This document shows, piece by piece, positions 16,380 through 25,872 of a DNA stretch of 64,000 bases. Made by a program: the position numbers and the translations under genes. Position 1 is the stretch's first letter; each line of letters starts with the position of its first letter. The stretch is from Candidatus Scalindua rubra (GTDB lineage: Bacteria > Planctomycetota > Brocadiia > Brocadiales > Scalinduaceae): NCBI GenBank assembly GCA_001723765.1, contig MAYW01000005.1, positions 1-64,000 on the forward strand, given 5' to 3'. A model generated the notes under the pieces. That model searched no databases. It had not been told where the DNA came from and saw only the letters and a program-made list of their open reading frames with translations.

Positions 16380-19300
16380 TCATGCAACCTGCTTTACTGC
16401 TTCTTCAAATTTAACTGAAATTTTCTTTGATACTCCCGCCTCCTCCATCGTAACGCCATACAGCACGTCCGCTATACCCATAGTTTGCTTGCTATGTGTT
16501 ATAATAACAAACTGAGAGTTCCTTGCAAAATCCTTAAGTATGCCGATAAAACGGTTAATGTTATTTTCGTCTAAGGCTGCATCAACCTCATCAAGTATAC
16601 AGAATGGACTCGGTTTAGTTTGAAAAATCGCAAATAATAGCGCAATTGTCGTCAAAACTTTTTCTCCTCCCGAAAAAAGTGTAATTGATTTGAGATCTTT
16701 TCCGGGAGGTTGAGCAACAATGTCTATGCCTGCATCCAACATATCAACACCTTCCTCTAAGATAATATCCGCTCTACCTCCGCCAAACAATTTGCGAAAC
16801 ATTTCATGAAAATTATTTCTTATTTCATGAAAGGTTTTTTCAAATAATTCTCGACTTGTATGATTTATCTTTTTTATGATGTCCTTCAAAGTCCTCTCTG
16901 ATTTCTGGAGGTCTTCCATCTGGCTCAAGAGATGCGCTTCCCTGGTTTCAAGTTCTTTCAGCTCCTGAATAGCTTCCAAATTAACATTACCCATTCTTTC
17001 TATCTTGCCTTTTAATTGATCAATCTCTTGAGGAACATTTTCCCAATCAAGAGATTCACTTTCTTCTTCTTTATACTCTAAATCGTATTCAGAAAGTTCA
17101 ACTTGATAATCATCGCGAATTCTCTCCTCTAAATCTGCAATCTTTACCTTAAATTCATTCTCCTTTAACCTCAAATCATTTATCCTTTGCTCATAGCTTC
17201 TATATTCTTCTCTACATTCATCAATTTGTCCGTTAACTACTGTCATCTGTTCATTATAGTCACTCTGCTTTTCATTTAGGCTTATGATGTCTTTTTCCAG
17301 TGTAAGTTTTTCGTTCTTAAGCTCTTCAAGCATTTTATTCAAATTCATAATTCCTTTTTCACATTCAGTAGTCTTTTCCTGGCAGTTTCTTATTTCGTTA
17401 TAAGCCGATGTGAGATCTTCTTTATTATCTTGAAGTTCTTTCTTTAACTTTTCTATTGATATATTGATACTGCCTTTTCTCTCCTCCTGTTGGGCTATAA
17501 CAACCTTAAGCTCTGTTATTTCATTTTGAACATTGGCCTTGCTAGTTTCCTTTTGCATTCTTTCATTATCAGAAACCACAACCTCGTTCTCCAAACTATT
17601 TCGCTGATCGTTCAATATCCTTATCTCGTCATTAATTTTAGCTTCCCTTTGGTTGAGGCTTTCGATGTGCTCATTTATTTCATTAATTTCACTTTCATTA
17701 ACATCCATTTCATCCTTAAGCTCAACAACCTTAAATCCTTCTTTTTGAAGATCATTTTCCTTTGAAGCTTTAAGAGTGTTTTCTGCATCTATTCTCTTTC
17801 TAATCTCATCTGCCTCTTTAATAAGGTTTGCAATGCTTTCGGTCTTAATTTTCTTTTCGTTGATACATTTTTCGATTCCATCCTCTATCTTTAAAAGCTC
17901 TGATTTAATGCTTTCAAGCTCAATCTTGCGGGAAATAAGCCCAACCTGCATATTACCTTTGCCAACAAGAATTGTTCCACCTGGCTCAATTACCTCTCCA
18001 TCCAATGTTACAATACATTTCACCCCATTTTTATGACCGGCAAGTTTCAATGCTGTATCAAAATCTTCAACAACAATCGTATCTCTAAAAATATAGTCAA
18101 TTAATGAACTGAAACAATCTTTGCTTTTTACCAGATCAACCATTCTTCCTATAACACCTGGAATATTTAAATCAGTAGAGACCGCAGATTTCTTTACTTT
18201 AATTTCATCAAGTGGAAGAAATTTGACATAACCTTTATCATGCGTTTTTAAAAAGTCTATTGCCTGAATTATTTCTTTTAGTGAATTAGTTACGATTATT
18301 TGTGTTCTATCTCCCAGGATTGCCTCTATTGCGGGTACATAGGCAGTATCTATTTTTATCAAATCAGCGACCATTCCATAAATCCCACTTATCGATCCAT
18401 TATTCTTTCTGTATTCTTCCAGAATCATCTTCACACCAGAACTCACACCTTCAAGACGTTTCTCGAGATCCTCTAATGTTTCTAAACGAGATTCTTTACG
18501 ACTTCGCAATTGTTGCTGGTTGTTTATATTATTATCAAAAGATTGAATCTCAGCATTTAAAACCGTTGTCTGCTCATTAATGTTATTTAAACAAGTCTCA
18601 AGATCTTCAATCTTTTTTAATACATTATCTCTTTGTTCTGTAAGGCCTTGTCTTGCATACTCTATACGCTCTAATTCCGATGATATTTCTTCCTGACGTT
18701 TTAACAATTTTGTTTTCCTGTTGCCAATTGTATCTCCCTCTGCGCTTAAACTACCTATCTCATTTTGAAGGCTAGACCCCCTATGCAGCATATCTATTAC
18801 TTTCTTTTTATTCTCATCTATCTTTTGCTGGAGCATGTCACATTCAAATAAATATTGTTTTAATTCTGTTTCTTTTGTTGACAAGCAATCGACCTTTTCC
18901 GATATATCTTTCTGAATGTCTTCTAGCCTCTGAGTCAAATCACAAACACCACTTTCTGCTTCTTTAATTTTGTTTTTGAGTATGTTAATCTGTCTCTCAT
19001 ATTTGTCCTTTTGGGTATTGAGTTCCTCTATCGTTTTATGGTTAAATTCTATCTTATCATGCGCACTAGTAATTTTTGCATCAAGATTGGTCAAACCAAG
19101 CTGCGACTGTTCAAGACTAGAAGTAAGTTTATTTATATAATTTTGTAAACTATCCCTTTTAGTCTCCATATCTTCAATTTTAGAAAGCACACCCTGGCAT
19201 TGATTCTCCACCTGTTGTATATTTTCCAGAATATTTGCTCTTTCAGTCTTAAAAATTCTATATTTCTTTAAGGAGAGCCTTAATCTTAAATCTTTCAATC

Positions 19301-19961
19301 TGGTTACATACTCATTATATTTGCGAGCCTTTGCCGCTTGAAGTTTTACAGAGCGAAGTTGTTTCTGTACCTCTTCAATTATATCGTTTAAGCGGAGTAA
19401 ATTTTGCTCAACCTTTTCTAACTTTAACATGGCCTCCCTTTTTTTGGTTTTATATTTACTAATACCTGCCGCTTCTTCAAAAACAAAACGTCTCTCTTGA
19501 GCATTTGCCTGCAATAAGATATCTACCTTGCCCTGTTCTATAAGCGAATAACAATTGCCCCCTACTCCAGTATCTAAAAAAAGTTCTTTAATATCTTTTA
19601 AACGACAAAGTTGCTTATTTATTAAGTATTCGGACTCTCCTGTATTATAAAGACGTCTTGTAATACACACTTCATCGTATTCTATTGGTAACATATTTTT
19701 GTCATTCAAAATAGTTATTGAAGCTTCTGCATATCCCATAGAGGGGCGTTTGTTCGTTCCGTTAAATATTACATCCGACATCTCATTACCTCTAAGTGAT
19801 TTTGCGCTTTGCTCCCCAAGTATCCACTTAATAGCGTCAACTACGTTACTTTTACCGCATCCATTAGGGCCTACGATACCATTAATCCCTCTTTCAAACG
19901 TGAAACTCGTCTTATCTGAAAACGACTTAAAACCAAATAATTCTAATTTTTTTAACAACAT
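16380..19961 (-). CDS. smc: Chromosome segregation protein SMC
   Basis: At 1193 residues it has the full SMC layout: Walker A GPNGCGKSN (residues 31-39), a long coiled coil, a hinge around residues 510-660, the second coiled coil, and the C-terminal signature LFSGGEK with Walker B CILDEVDAALD. With ScpA (at 28376-29122) it forms the condensin that organises the chromosome. The leader before the start is TTAGGAGCTAATTTATT-ATG, shared almost letter for letter with two other genes of the window. A terminator separates it from the small basic gene upstream. Confidence 0.97.
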   Translation of the reverse strand: MLLKKLELFGFKSFSDKTSFTFERGINGIVGPNGCGKSNVVDAIKWILGEQSAKSLRGNEMSDVIFNGTNKRPSMGYAEASITILNDKNMLPIEYDEVCITRRLYNTGESEYLINKQLCRLKDIKELFLDTGVGGNCYSLIEQGKVDILLQANAQERRFVFEEAAGISKYKTKKREAMLKLEKVEQNLLRLNDIIEEVQKQLRSVKLQAAKARKYNEYVTRLKDLRLRLSLKKYRIFKTERANILENIQQVENQCQGVLSKIEDMETKRDSLQNYINKLTSSLEQSQLGLTNLDAKITSAHDKIEFNHKTIEELNTQKDKYERQINILKNKIKEAESGVCDLTQRLEDIQKDISEKVDCLSTKETELKQYLFECDMLQQKIDENKKKVIDMLHRGSSLQNEIGSLSAEGDTIGNRKTKLLKRQEEISSELERIEYARQGLTEQRDNVLKKIEDLETCLNNINEQTTVLNAEIQSFDNNINNQQQLRSRKESRLETLEDLEKRLEGVSSGVKMILEEYRKNNGSISGIYGMVADLIKIDTAYVPAIEAILGDRTQIIVTNSLKEIIQAIDFLKTHDKGYVKFLPLDEIKVKKSAVSTDLNIPGVIGRMVDLVKSKDCFSSLIDYIFRDTIVVEDFDTALKLAGHKNGVKCIVTLDGEVIEPGGTILVGKGNMQVGLISRKIELESIKSELLKIEDGIEKCINEKKIKTESIANLIKEADEIRKRIDAENTLKASKENDLQKEGFKVVELKDEMDVNESEINEINEHIESLNQREAKINDEIRILNDQRNSLENEVVVSDNERMQKETSKANVQNEITELKVVIAQQEERKGSINISIEKLKKELQDNKEDLTSAYNEIRNCQEKTTECEKGIMNLNKMLEELKNEKLTLEKDIISLNEKQSDYNEQMTVVNGQIDECREEYRSYEQRINDLRLKENEFKVKIADLEERIRDDYQVELSEYDLEYKEEESESLDWENVPQEIDQLKGKIERMGNVNLEAIQELKELETREAHLLSQMEDLQKSERTLKDIIKKINHTSRELFEKTFHEIRNNFHEMFRKLFGGGRADIILEEGVDMLDAGIDIVAQPPGKDLKSITLFSGGEKVLTTIALLFAIFQTKPSPFCILDEVDAALDENNINRFIGILKDFARNSQFVIITHSKQTMGIADVLYGVTMEEAGVSKKISVKFEEAVKQVA

Positions 19962-19978
19962 AATAAATTAGCTCCTAA

Positions 19979-20012
19979 TAAAAAAAGAGCGCCCTAATTT
20001 TGGGGCGCCCCA
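19979..20012 (-). terminator. Rho-independent terminator upstream of smc
   Basis: On the minus strand GCGCCCC-AAAATTA-GGGCGC is followed by TCTTTTTTT. It should end transcription of the lysine-rich small gene before smc. Confidence 0.75.
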
Positions 20013-20150
20013 TTTACTCTCTCAAAATATTTGGTCCCATAAATAAACTAAAAAACTATGCATTTAAAAAACTCTTAAAGCCTTTAGCTAGTAATATTCG
20101 CAAAATTAAAACCTTACTTTAGTCTACAATTAATTTAGTCTAACCAGACT

Positions 20151-20288
20151 CTATTTTTTTCTTTTGGCTTTCTTCTTTGTAGTTTTCTTCTTTGCTGTAG
20201 TTTTTTTCTTTGTTGCACATGCTTTCTTCTTAGTTGCCGTTTTTTTCTTAACTGCGCTCTTCTTTCGAGAAGCTTTCTTTACTGCCAT
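20151..20288 (-). CDS. Small lysine-rich, histone H1-like protein (45 aa)
   Basis: The gene encodes 45 residues, over half of them lysine, alternating with Ala and Thr (MAVKKASRKKSAVKKKTATK and onward to KKKAKRKK). The ribosome binding site AAAGGAGGTGAT is a nearly perfect anti-16S match, so the gene is surely expressed. Such tails resemble Hc1/AlgP-like nucleoid proteins and would bind DNA or RNA without sequence preference. It lies between nrdG and smc and ends before a terminator. Confidence 0.8.
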   Translation of the reverse strand: MAVKKASRKKSAVKKKTATKKKACATKKKTTAKKKTTKKKAKRKK

Positions 20289-20342
20289 ATTGTATCACCT
20301 CCTTTTAGGTGTAAAGGGGACCAAAATATTTTGAAGAGTCCA

Positions 20343-21077
20343 TCACCAATTACAGCTTAAGGCCTTCATCTCTTCGCCTCTAATATAACAATTTCTTATA
20401 AACTTCCTTGCACCCACAGCAAAATCTTTCATTTCATCTTCTGAGTATGGCTCGACATTTAACATTTTGCTGTCCAAACAATTATTCGGCCTAAAGGTTT
20501 GTAAAATATACCTCTCAGCTCCAGCAATACTTTGTGCAATTTCAACTATATCCGACTCATCTAAAAATGTAGGACAAACTGTAGTCCGAAATTCATATTC
20601 TATTCCACTTTCCATTATTAATTTTATACTCTTTTCAATATCCGACAAATTACACGAGGCTCCAGCAGCTATTCTATATTTCTCTTCTCTTAAAGGCGCC
20701 TTTATATCCATAGCTACGCAATCAATTAACTCTCTTTGTATCAAATCCTCCAATCTAGCGGGATTTGTACCATTCGTATCTATCCTAACCTTTAAACCCT
20801 TATTTTTGAAAATTTTTATCAACAAATCTATTTGTTCATGGAACGTGGGTTCCCCACCCGTAATAACAACACCATCCAACCAGCTCTCATTTTGTGTAAT
20901 CCTTCTCACTACTACCTCTAATGGAATACTTTCAAGTTCGTTAGGTCTCTTAACTAAATGAGTAGCATGACAATATGGACATCTCAAATTACAATGCGGA
21001 AGAAAGAGAATAGAAACGATGTGCCCTTCCCATTCTATTAAACTACTTTCTATAAATCCTTTTATTGTTATCGCCAT
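20343..21077 (-). CDS. nrdG: Anaerobic ribonucleotide reductase activating enzyme (radical SAM)
   Basis: The cluster motif is CNLRCPYC, preceded by GFIESSLIEWEGHIVSILF and followed by VVITGGEPTFH, as in the NrdG/PflA-like activase subfamily of about 230-240 residues. It uses S-adenosylmethionine to make a glycyl radical on its reductase. It directly follows nrdD, separated by a repeat. The neighbouring NrdD seems to lack the usual glycyl-radical motif, so its target deserves a second look. Confidence 0.88.
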   Translation of the reverse strand: MAITIKGFIESSLIEWEGHIVSILFLPHCNLRCPYCHATHLVKRPNELESIPLEVVVRRITQNESWLDGVVITGGEPTFHEQIDLLIKIFKNKGLKVRIDTNGTNPARLEDLIQRELIDCVAMDIKAPLREEKYRIAAGASCNLSDIEKSIKLIMESGIEYEFRTTVCPTFLDESDIVEIAQSIAGAERYILQTFRPNNCLDSKMLNVEPYSEDEMKDFAVGARKFIRNCYIRGEEMKALSCNW

Positions 21078-21084
21078 CCTATTC

Positions 21085-21200
21085 CCAATCCCCCTTAGTC
21101 CCCCCGCTGCTTTCTTGCGAAAGCAAGAAGCGGGGGGGGGAAGCAGGGGATTTGTTATTTATCATTAGTCCTTCTTGCCCGTTTGTCTTTTAACGGGCCT
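21085..21200. repeat. Interspersed repeat (CCCCCTTAGTCCCC family)
   Basis: The unit AATCCCCCTTAGTCCCCCC...GGGGGGGAAGCAGGGGATTTG is an imperfect palindrome. A hairpin CCCGTT/AACGGG follows. Related units lie at 37570-37622 and 60745-60816. Confidence 0.75.
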
Positions 21201-21206
21201 AAGCGT

Positions 21207-23601
21207 CTACTTACAACCACTCTTTGAAACTTTATAATTCTCCTCGTGTCTACTAACTAATTCATGCATCTTAGTCCTGTCCCAATTGTTGATTTGATTG
21301 TGCGCTTCACGCTTTCTTATCCCATAAAAGTTTGATGAATCGCAGAAATAACACACATCCGCTAACCTAGGAGTAACACGGTTGCATTCATTACAGATAG
21401 TAAATTCTGGCGATATGGTTAATTGTGCTGCCTGTGTATTTTCAAAAGTCTTTCGAACTAAATTCATAATGCTGGAAGCTGGTGGTCTCTCTTCACCTAC
21501 AAACGCATGTATTATTGCACCAGATTCAATCATACTATGAAATTTACTCTGTACCTCTATTCTCGTAATCATATTTACATGTGCATCCGGACGCAAATGA
21601 ACGCTATTTGTATAGTAGTACTCATCTCTCTCTATGTTACCTTTAACCAATTCCACAGCTTCTTTGTAATTTCGGACATCAATTTTGGCAAGTCTTCTAC
21701 TTGCGCTTTCAGCAGGCGATTCTTCCAGTGAAAATTTTAAATTGTGTTTTTTACCTTCTTCCTTAACCCTGAAATACATATGAGAAATAATACGTAACCC
21801 GAGTTTAAGAATGTCATCACCCTCGTGTAATTCTTTACCAGTCATATATTGCAGACATTCGTTCAGACCTATAATACCGACAATGTAAGTCGCCGCTTCC
21901 AAATCTACATACGGCCTGCCATCTTTGGCCGTTTTACCAATTTCCCACAACGGCATTTCAGGTACCGACATCAGCCTGGTAATGAACTTCTTTTTCTGGA
22001 AATGAGCCTTGACGGCGATATCTATGCCCCTATCAATCTCTTGATAAAGTTTATCAAAGTTCCCCCTGCCAGCTCGGTAAGCTGCCTGAGGAAGACTTAC
22101 AGTTACATTCTGGAATCCACAAAATCTCATGCTCTCCGGATGGTTAATCATATAATTATCTGATATAGTCGTACGCAGTCGACAACATGCTGACAAGGTT
22201 ATTTCATCCCTATCAAATACAAAATACGGCACCCCGTTTTCACTGGCAATCTGAGCCGCATACCCCAAAAGTTCATATTGTTTAGGATCTTTGTATGTAT
22301 CATGGCTTATATGCAAATCACATTTAGGAAATGCAAATACATGCCCATAACAATCACCCTCACGCCATACATCAAGCATGGCCTTTGTAAACCGCTGTGA
22401 AGCTAATTCATATTCTCCATACGGCCTACCCGTAGGTTTTCCACCCGGACCAATAGCCTGTATCTTTTTCAGATAATTTGGTATGCCTGTGTGTATGTTG
22501 AAATCCAGGAATAACGTCTGGCCCCCTCGAGAGAAAGCACTTTGTGAACCACTAAAGATTAAGTGTTGAGCTTCCTGTTTCATTTCATCATAACCCATAT
22601 TTTCTACATATGGAGCATACATTATATTTATATAGCCTATTCCTAAAGCTCCAGCATAATAAGCCTGCATTGAAGCAAGAAATGTATTTAGATGACCCGT
22701 AAGCGTTCGGGCATGTTTAGCAGGGGCAGAAGATGTGTCTAAATTTTCCAGCGACAATCCATATTTTTTCAAGTACTCAAGCGAATGAGACGAACAATAT
22801 ACCCTGGTTGGATAACCAAGGTCATGAATATGAACCATCCCGGAAGTATGTGCATCTGCAACATCTTTAGAAAAGACTTCTTGGAGAGCATATTGTTTTA
22901 AAGTATTTTCGGCAACAGCAAGGTTAATTGCTTCAGGATTATTTGATGCAATGTTGCTGTTTTCCTTATTTTTAGAGTATAAGAGTTGTTCGATATCATA
23001 CTTTGGCATGCCTAGACTAGTTTGTTTTTCAAGTTTTGCATTGTATCCTCTCTCAAAGAGTTCATTATCAACTAATTCACGAATCAGCGATGTAGATATT
23101 CTGTTTAAACCTGATGCAAAGATGCGATTCTCAACAGCATTTGCAACTTTCTGAGCAATCTCACCTGTCAAATCCGCTTCCTTCTCCAGGGCTAACGCAA
23201 TTTTTTCTTTTGTCCCAGGGAAATGATTCATCTTTAGTAACAAGATCAACCATTAATGCCGCATCGGTCGTATCATTACCTTTCCTGACCTGTTTGCTAA
23301 CGCGAAGTGATTTGCGAATTCTTCCTCTCTTTTCTCGATACAATATAAAAGCTTTTGCTGTCTTTGCATGTCCATTCTTTATCAAAATCTCTTCAACTAA
23401 ATCTTGAATATCTTCTATTCCTGGAATTTTGTCTTTAAATTTTTTTTGTAGAAAATGAGTAACAACACTTGCAAGCTCCTCTGCAATAGATATATCTTCA
23501 CCACCAACAGCTTTTGCAGCCTTGAAGATAGCATCTGCTATCTTGCTTTCATCAAAAGGCACCAATCTACCATCACGTTTTTGAACCATTTCAATCGTCA
23601 T
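21207..23601 (-). CDS. nrdD: Anaerobic ribonucleoside-triphosphate reductase, frame broken at an A6 run
   Basis: Two overlapping frames make one NrdD. The first (23601-23161) carries the N-terminal ATP-cone (VQKRDGRLVPFDESKIADAI). The second (to 21207) has the catalytic part and a four-Cys zinc site (CNEC...CYFC). At the A6 run (plus 23201-23206) dropping one A joins FPWDKRK to IALALEKEADL in the expected way. The enzyme makes dNTPs without oxygen. The C-terminus reads FYGIRKREAHNQINNWDR, where relatives have an RxxGY glycyl-radical loop, so the radical glycine seems absent. It follows nrdR closely and should be in its operon. Confidence 0.85.
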
Positions 23602-23621
23602 AGTAAAACTTCCCCTCCTTT

Positions 23622-24104
23622 TTATTCAGATTTCTTCTTTTTCGGCTTCTTAGTCGAAGACATTAAAGGTTTCAACTCATTAATAAATTCATTTATATCT
23701 TTAAACTCTCTATATACTGATGCAAATCTGACATAAGCCACCTTGTCCAAGATTTTTAGGTTCTGCATAACAAGCTCACCAATAAACTTTGTTTCAACCT
23801 CTCTTTCAAACTTGTCGTATATTATCCTTTCTATTTCAGAAACAATGTTTTCGAGTGTTTCAGTAGATACGGGTCTCTTTTCACACGCCTTGTGCAATCC
23901 TATTAATATCTTATTACGATCAAAGTTAATCCTGCTCCCATCTTTCTTTATCACCCTTACAGGACTTTCTTCAACCCTCTCGTAAGTTGTAAACCTTCTC
24001 CCACAGTTCAAACACTCGCGCCTTCTCTTTACACTAAAACCATCTGTTGATGCTCTTGAATTAATAACTCTATCATTATCAACCTTGCAAAATAAACACT
24101 GCAT
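23622..24104 (-). CDS. nrdR: Transcriptional repressor NrdR
   Basis: The zinc ribbon (CLFC, then CLNCGRRFTTYERVE) and the following ATP-cone (VIKKDGSRINFDRNKI) are complete, and the length of 160 residues is typical. NrdR senses ATP/dATP through the cone and represses ribonucleotide reductase genes. It is the first gene of nrdR-nrdD-nrdG, and two candidate NrdR boxes precede it, so autoregulation is likely. The tail is lysine-rich (KKPKKKKSE). Confidence 0.96.
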   Translation of the reverse strand: MQCLFCKVDNDRVINSRASTDGFSVKRRRECLNCGRRFTTYERVEESPVRVIKKDGSRINFDRNKILIGLHKACEKRPVSTETLENIVSEIERIIYDKFEREVETKFIGELVMQNLKILDKVAYVRFASVYREFKDINEFINELKPLMSSTKKPKKKKSE

Positions 24105-24153
24105 AAATATAAACTGTTAAAAAATCAAACATGCAAAAGTAATTTTACAATCA

Positions 24154-24194
24154 CAACATCTTGAATGATAAATAAATTAGCATACAATATATTG
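24154..24194 (-). promoter_or_regulatory. Tandem NrdR-box-like sites upstream of nrdR
   Basis: CAATATATTG (24185-24194) and CAACATCTTG (24154-24163) are two palindrome-like decamers whose starts are 31 bp apart, three helical turns, the spacing known for NrdR box pairs. They lie 50-90 bases before the nrdR start. Confidence 0.6.
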
Positions 24195-24228
24195 AATGTC
24201 AAGCAGATTTTTGAAAATCATTAAGTTT

Positions 24229-25659
24229 TTATTTGCCAATACAAAATTCTGAAAATACTATATCCAAAATATCATCTGTTAACACTTCCCCTGTAACTTC
24301 ACCAATGGTATCCATCACTCTTTGTAAATCTATTGCAACGAGTTCATGGGCAATTTTTTCGTCCAATGAACTTAAAACATAATCTAAAATTTCATATGCT
24401 CGACAAAGTATAATTTTCTGCCTCGTATTAAAAACAATGTTTGAAGCAGAAGTGTCAATATTATTTTTAAAGATATTAGAAACCATTATTTTTTTTAAAT
24501 TATCTAATCCTTCACCAGTAACTACAGATGTCTTAACTATTGGATAACCCTTCATCACAGAGGGGAGATCTTTATAATCAATTTTTTGTTGTAAATCATT
24601 TTTATTAATTACTATTATCTTGTTTTTTGTAGCTATGGTTTCGAAAAACTTTATCTGTTCACTACATATCTCCATACATCCATCCATAACAAACAAAATA
24701 ATTTGAGCATTCTCTGTAGAATCATATGTTCTTTGTACAATTATAGACTCCAGCTCGTCCTTCCCTTCTACAATTCCTGCAGAATCTACAATTCGAAAAT
24801 TTATTCCATCCAAATTTAAGTCAGCTTCTAATGTATCTCTAGTTGTGCCATGGATTGATGTTACTATTGCCCTTGAGCGATTTAATAATTTATTAAACAA
24901 ACTTGATTTGCCAACATTCGGCCAACCAACAAAAACGGTTTTTACACCGTAATAAGAAATTCTTGATATTTGGTCTCTCTCAACAACCATGCACAGTCGC
25001 TCTTTTATGTTCTCAAGCTGTTTCCTTATTTCATTAAACGAGATTAATTCAATATCCTGATCAAAGAAGTCAATAGCTGCTTCTATTCTAGCGCACAGAC
25101 TCATCAGTTCTCCTTGTATCTCATTCATAAACCCAGTCAGTCTCCCTTTTAGATTTGAAACGGCAATTAACAACTCGGAATCTGTTTGAGAACGTATTAT
25201 ATGCAATACAGATTCTGCCTCTGCAAGACTTATTCTTCCATTTAGAAATGCTCTTTTGGTAAACTCTCCGGGTTCTGCGATCCTAATTCGCCCTTCATTC
25301 TCATCACTCCCTTCGAAATTATTCTCTCTTTTCATTGAAAGCAGTGTTTCCATTAGCATTTCAAGTAACGGAGGTGAGCCAAAAGTATGAATTTCTACAA
25401 CATCTTCCCTCGTGTATGAATTTGGCGCCTTCATGTTATAAATACATGCGGGAATGTTAATTTCCTCTTTTTCAATATAAATATTGCCTTGATAAGAATT
25501 AAAACCTTTCTTATATACAATCTCTTCACAATCATCAAAAACAAAAATATTTCTTATACAATTAAATACGTCTTTACCGCTAAGTCTGATAATAGCTCTT
25601 AAAGATTTGCCAGAAGGTGTGGAGATTGCCAATATACTATCGTTAAGATTAAAGGACAT
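24229..25659 (-). CDS. mnmE: tRNA modification GTPase MnmE
   Basis: All MnmE parts are present in 476 residues: N-terminal TrmE domain (DSILAISTPSGKSLRAIIRL, then FTKRAFLNGRISLAEAE), GTPase domain with Walker A GWPNVGKSS, DSAG and NKND, and the C-terminal CIGK motif whose cysteine is essential. With MnmG it modifies the wobble uridine of certain tRNAs. It stands next to yidC, as in many bacteria. A second, divergent MnmE-like gene begins at 62851. Confidence 0.97.
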   Translation of the reverse strand: MSFNLNDSILAISTPSGKSLRAIIRLSGKDVFNCIRNIFVFDDCEEIVYKKGFNSYQGNIYIEKEEINIPACIYNMKAPNSYTREDVVEIHTFGSPPLLEMLMETLLSMKRENNFEGSDENEGRIRIAEPGEFTKRAFLNGRISLAEAESVLHIIRSQTDSELLIAVSNLKGRLTGFMNEIQGELMSLCARIEAAIDFFDQDIELISFNEIRKQLENIKERLCMVVERDQISRISYYGVKTVFVGWPNVGKSSLFNKLLNRSRAIVTSIHGTTRDTLEADLNLDGINFRIVDSAGIVEGKDELESIIVQRTYDSTENAQIILFVMDGCMEICSEQIKFFETIATKNKIIVINKNDLQQKIDYKDLPSVMKGYPIVKTSVVTGEGLDNLKKIMVSNIFKNNIDTSASNIVFNTRQKIILCRAYEILDYVLSSLDEKIAHELVAIDLQRVMDTIGEVTGEVLTDDILDIVFSEFCIGK

Positions 25660-25689
25660 GATTTATTGATTACTTCTTACAGAAGTGAG

Positions 25690-25835
25690 TACCCGAACGA
25701 GTCAGAATTATAATATTGAGGAATTGAGGGATTACGGATTCGACAGGCTCACCGCCCTGAGTATATCGAAGGGAGGAATTCCTGAATTCCCCAATTCCTG
25801 AATTCTTAATTTTTTTACCAAAGCTTGTGCTGAAC
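25690..25835. repeat. Intergenic repeat between mnmE and yidC
   Basis: The stretch contains GGAATTCCTGAATTCCCCAA and TTCCTGAATTC, a tandem of AATTCCTG words with inverted partners, and the TCGACAGGCTCACCGCCCTGAG segment known from repeat families. No gene is seen. Confidence 0.55.
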
Positions 25836-25872
25836 TTGATTCAGTAATGGTCAAAAAAATTTTATTAAGAGA

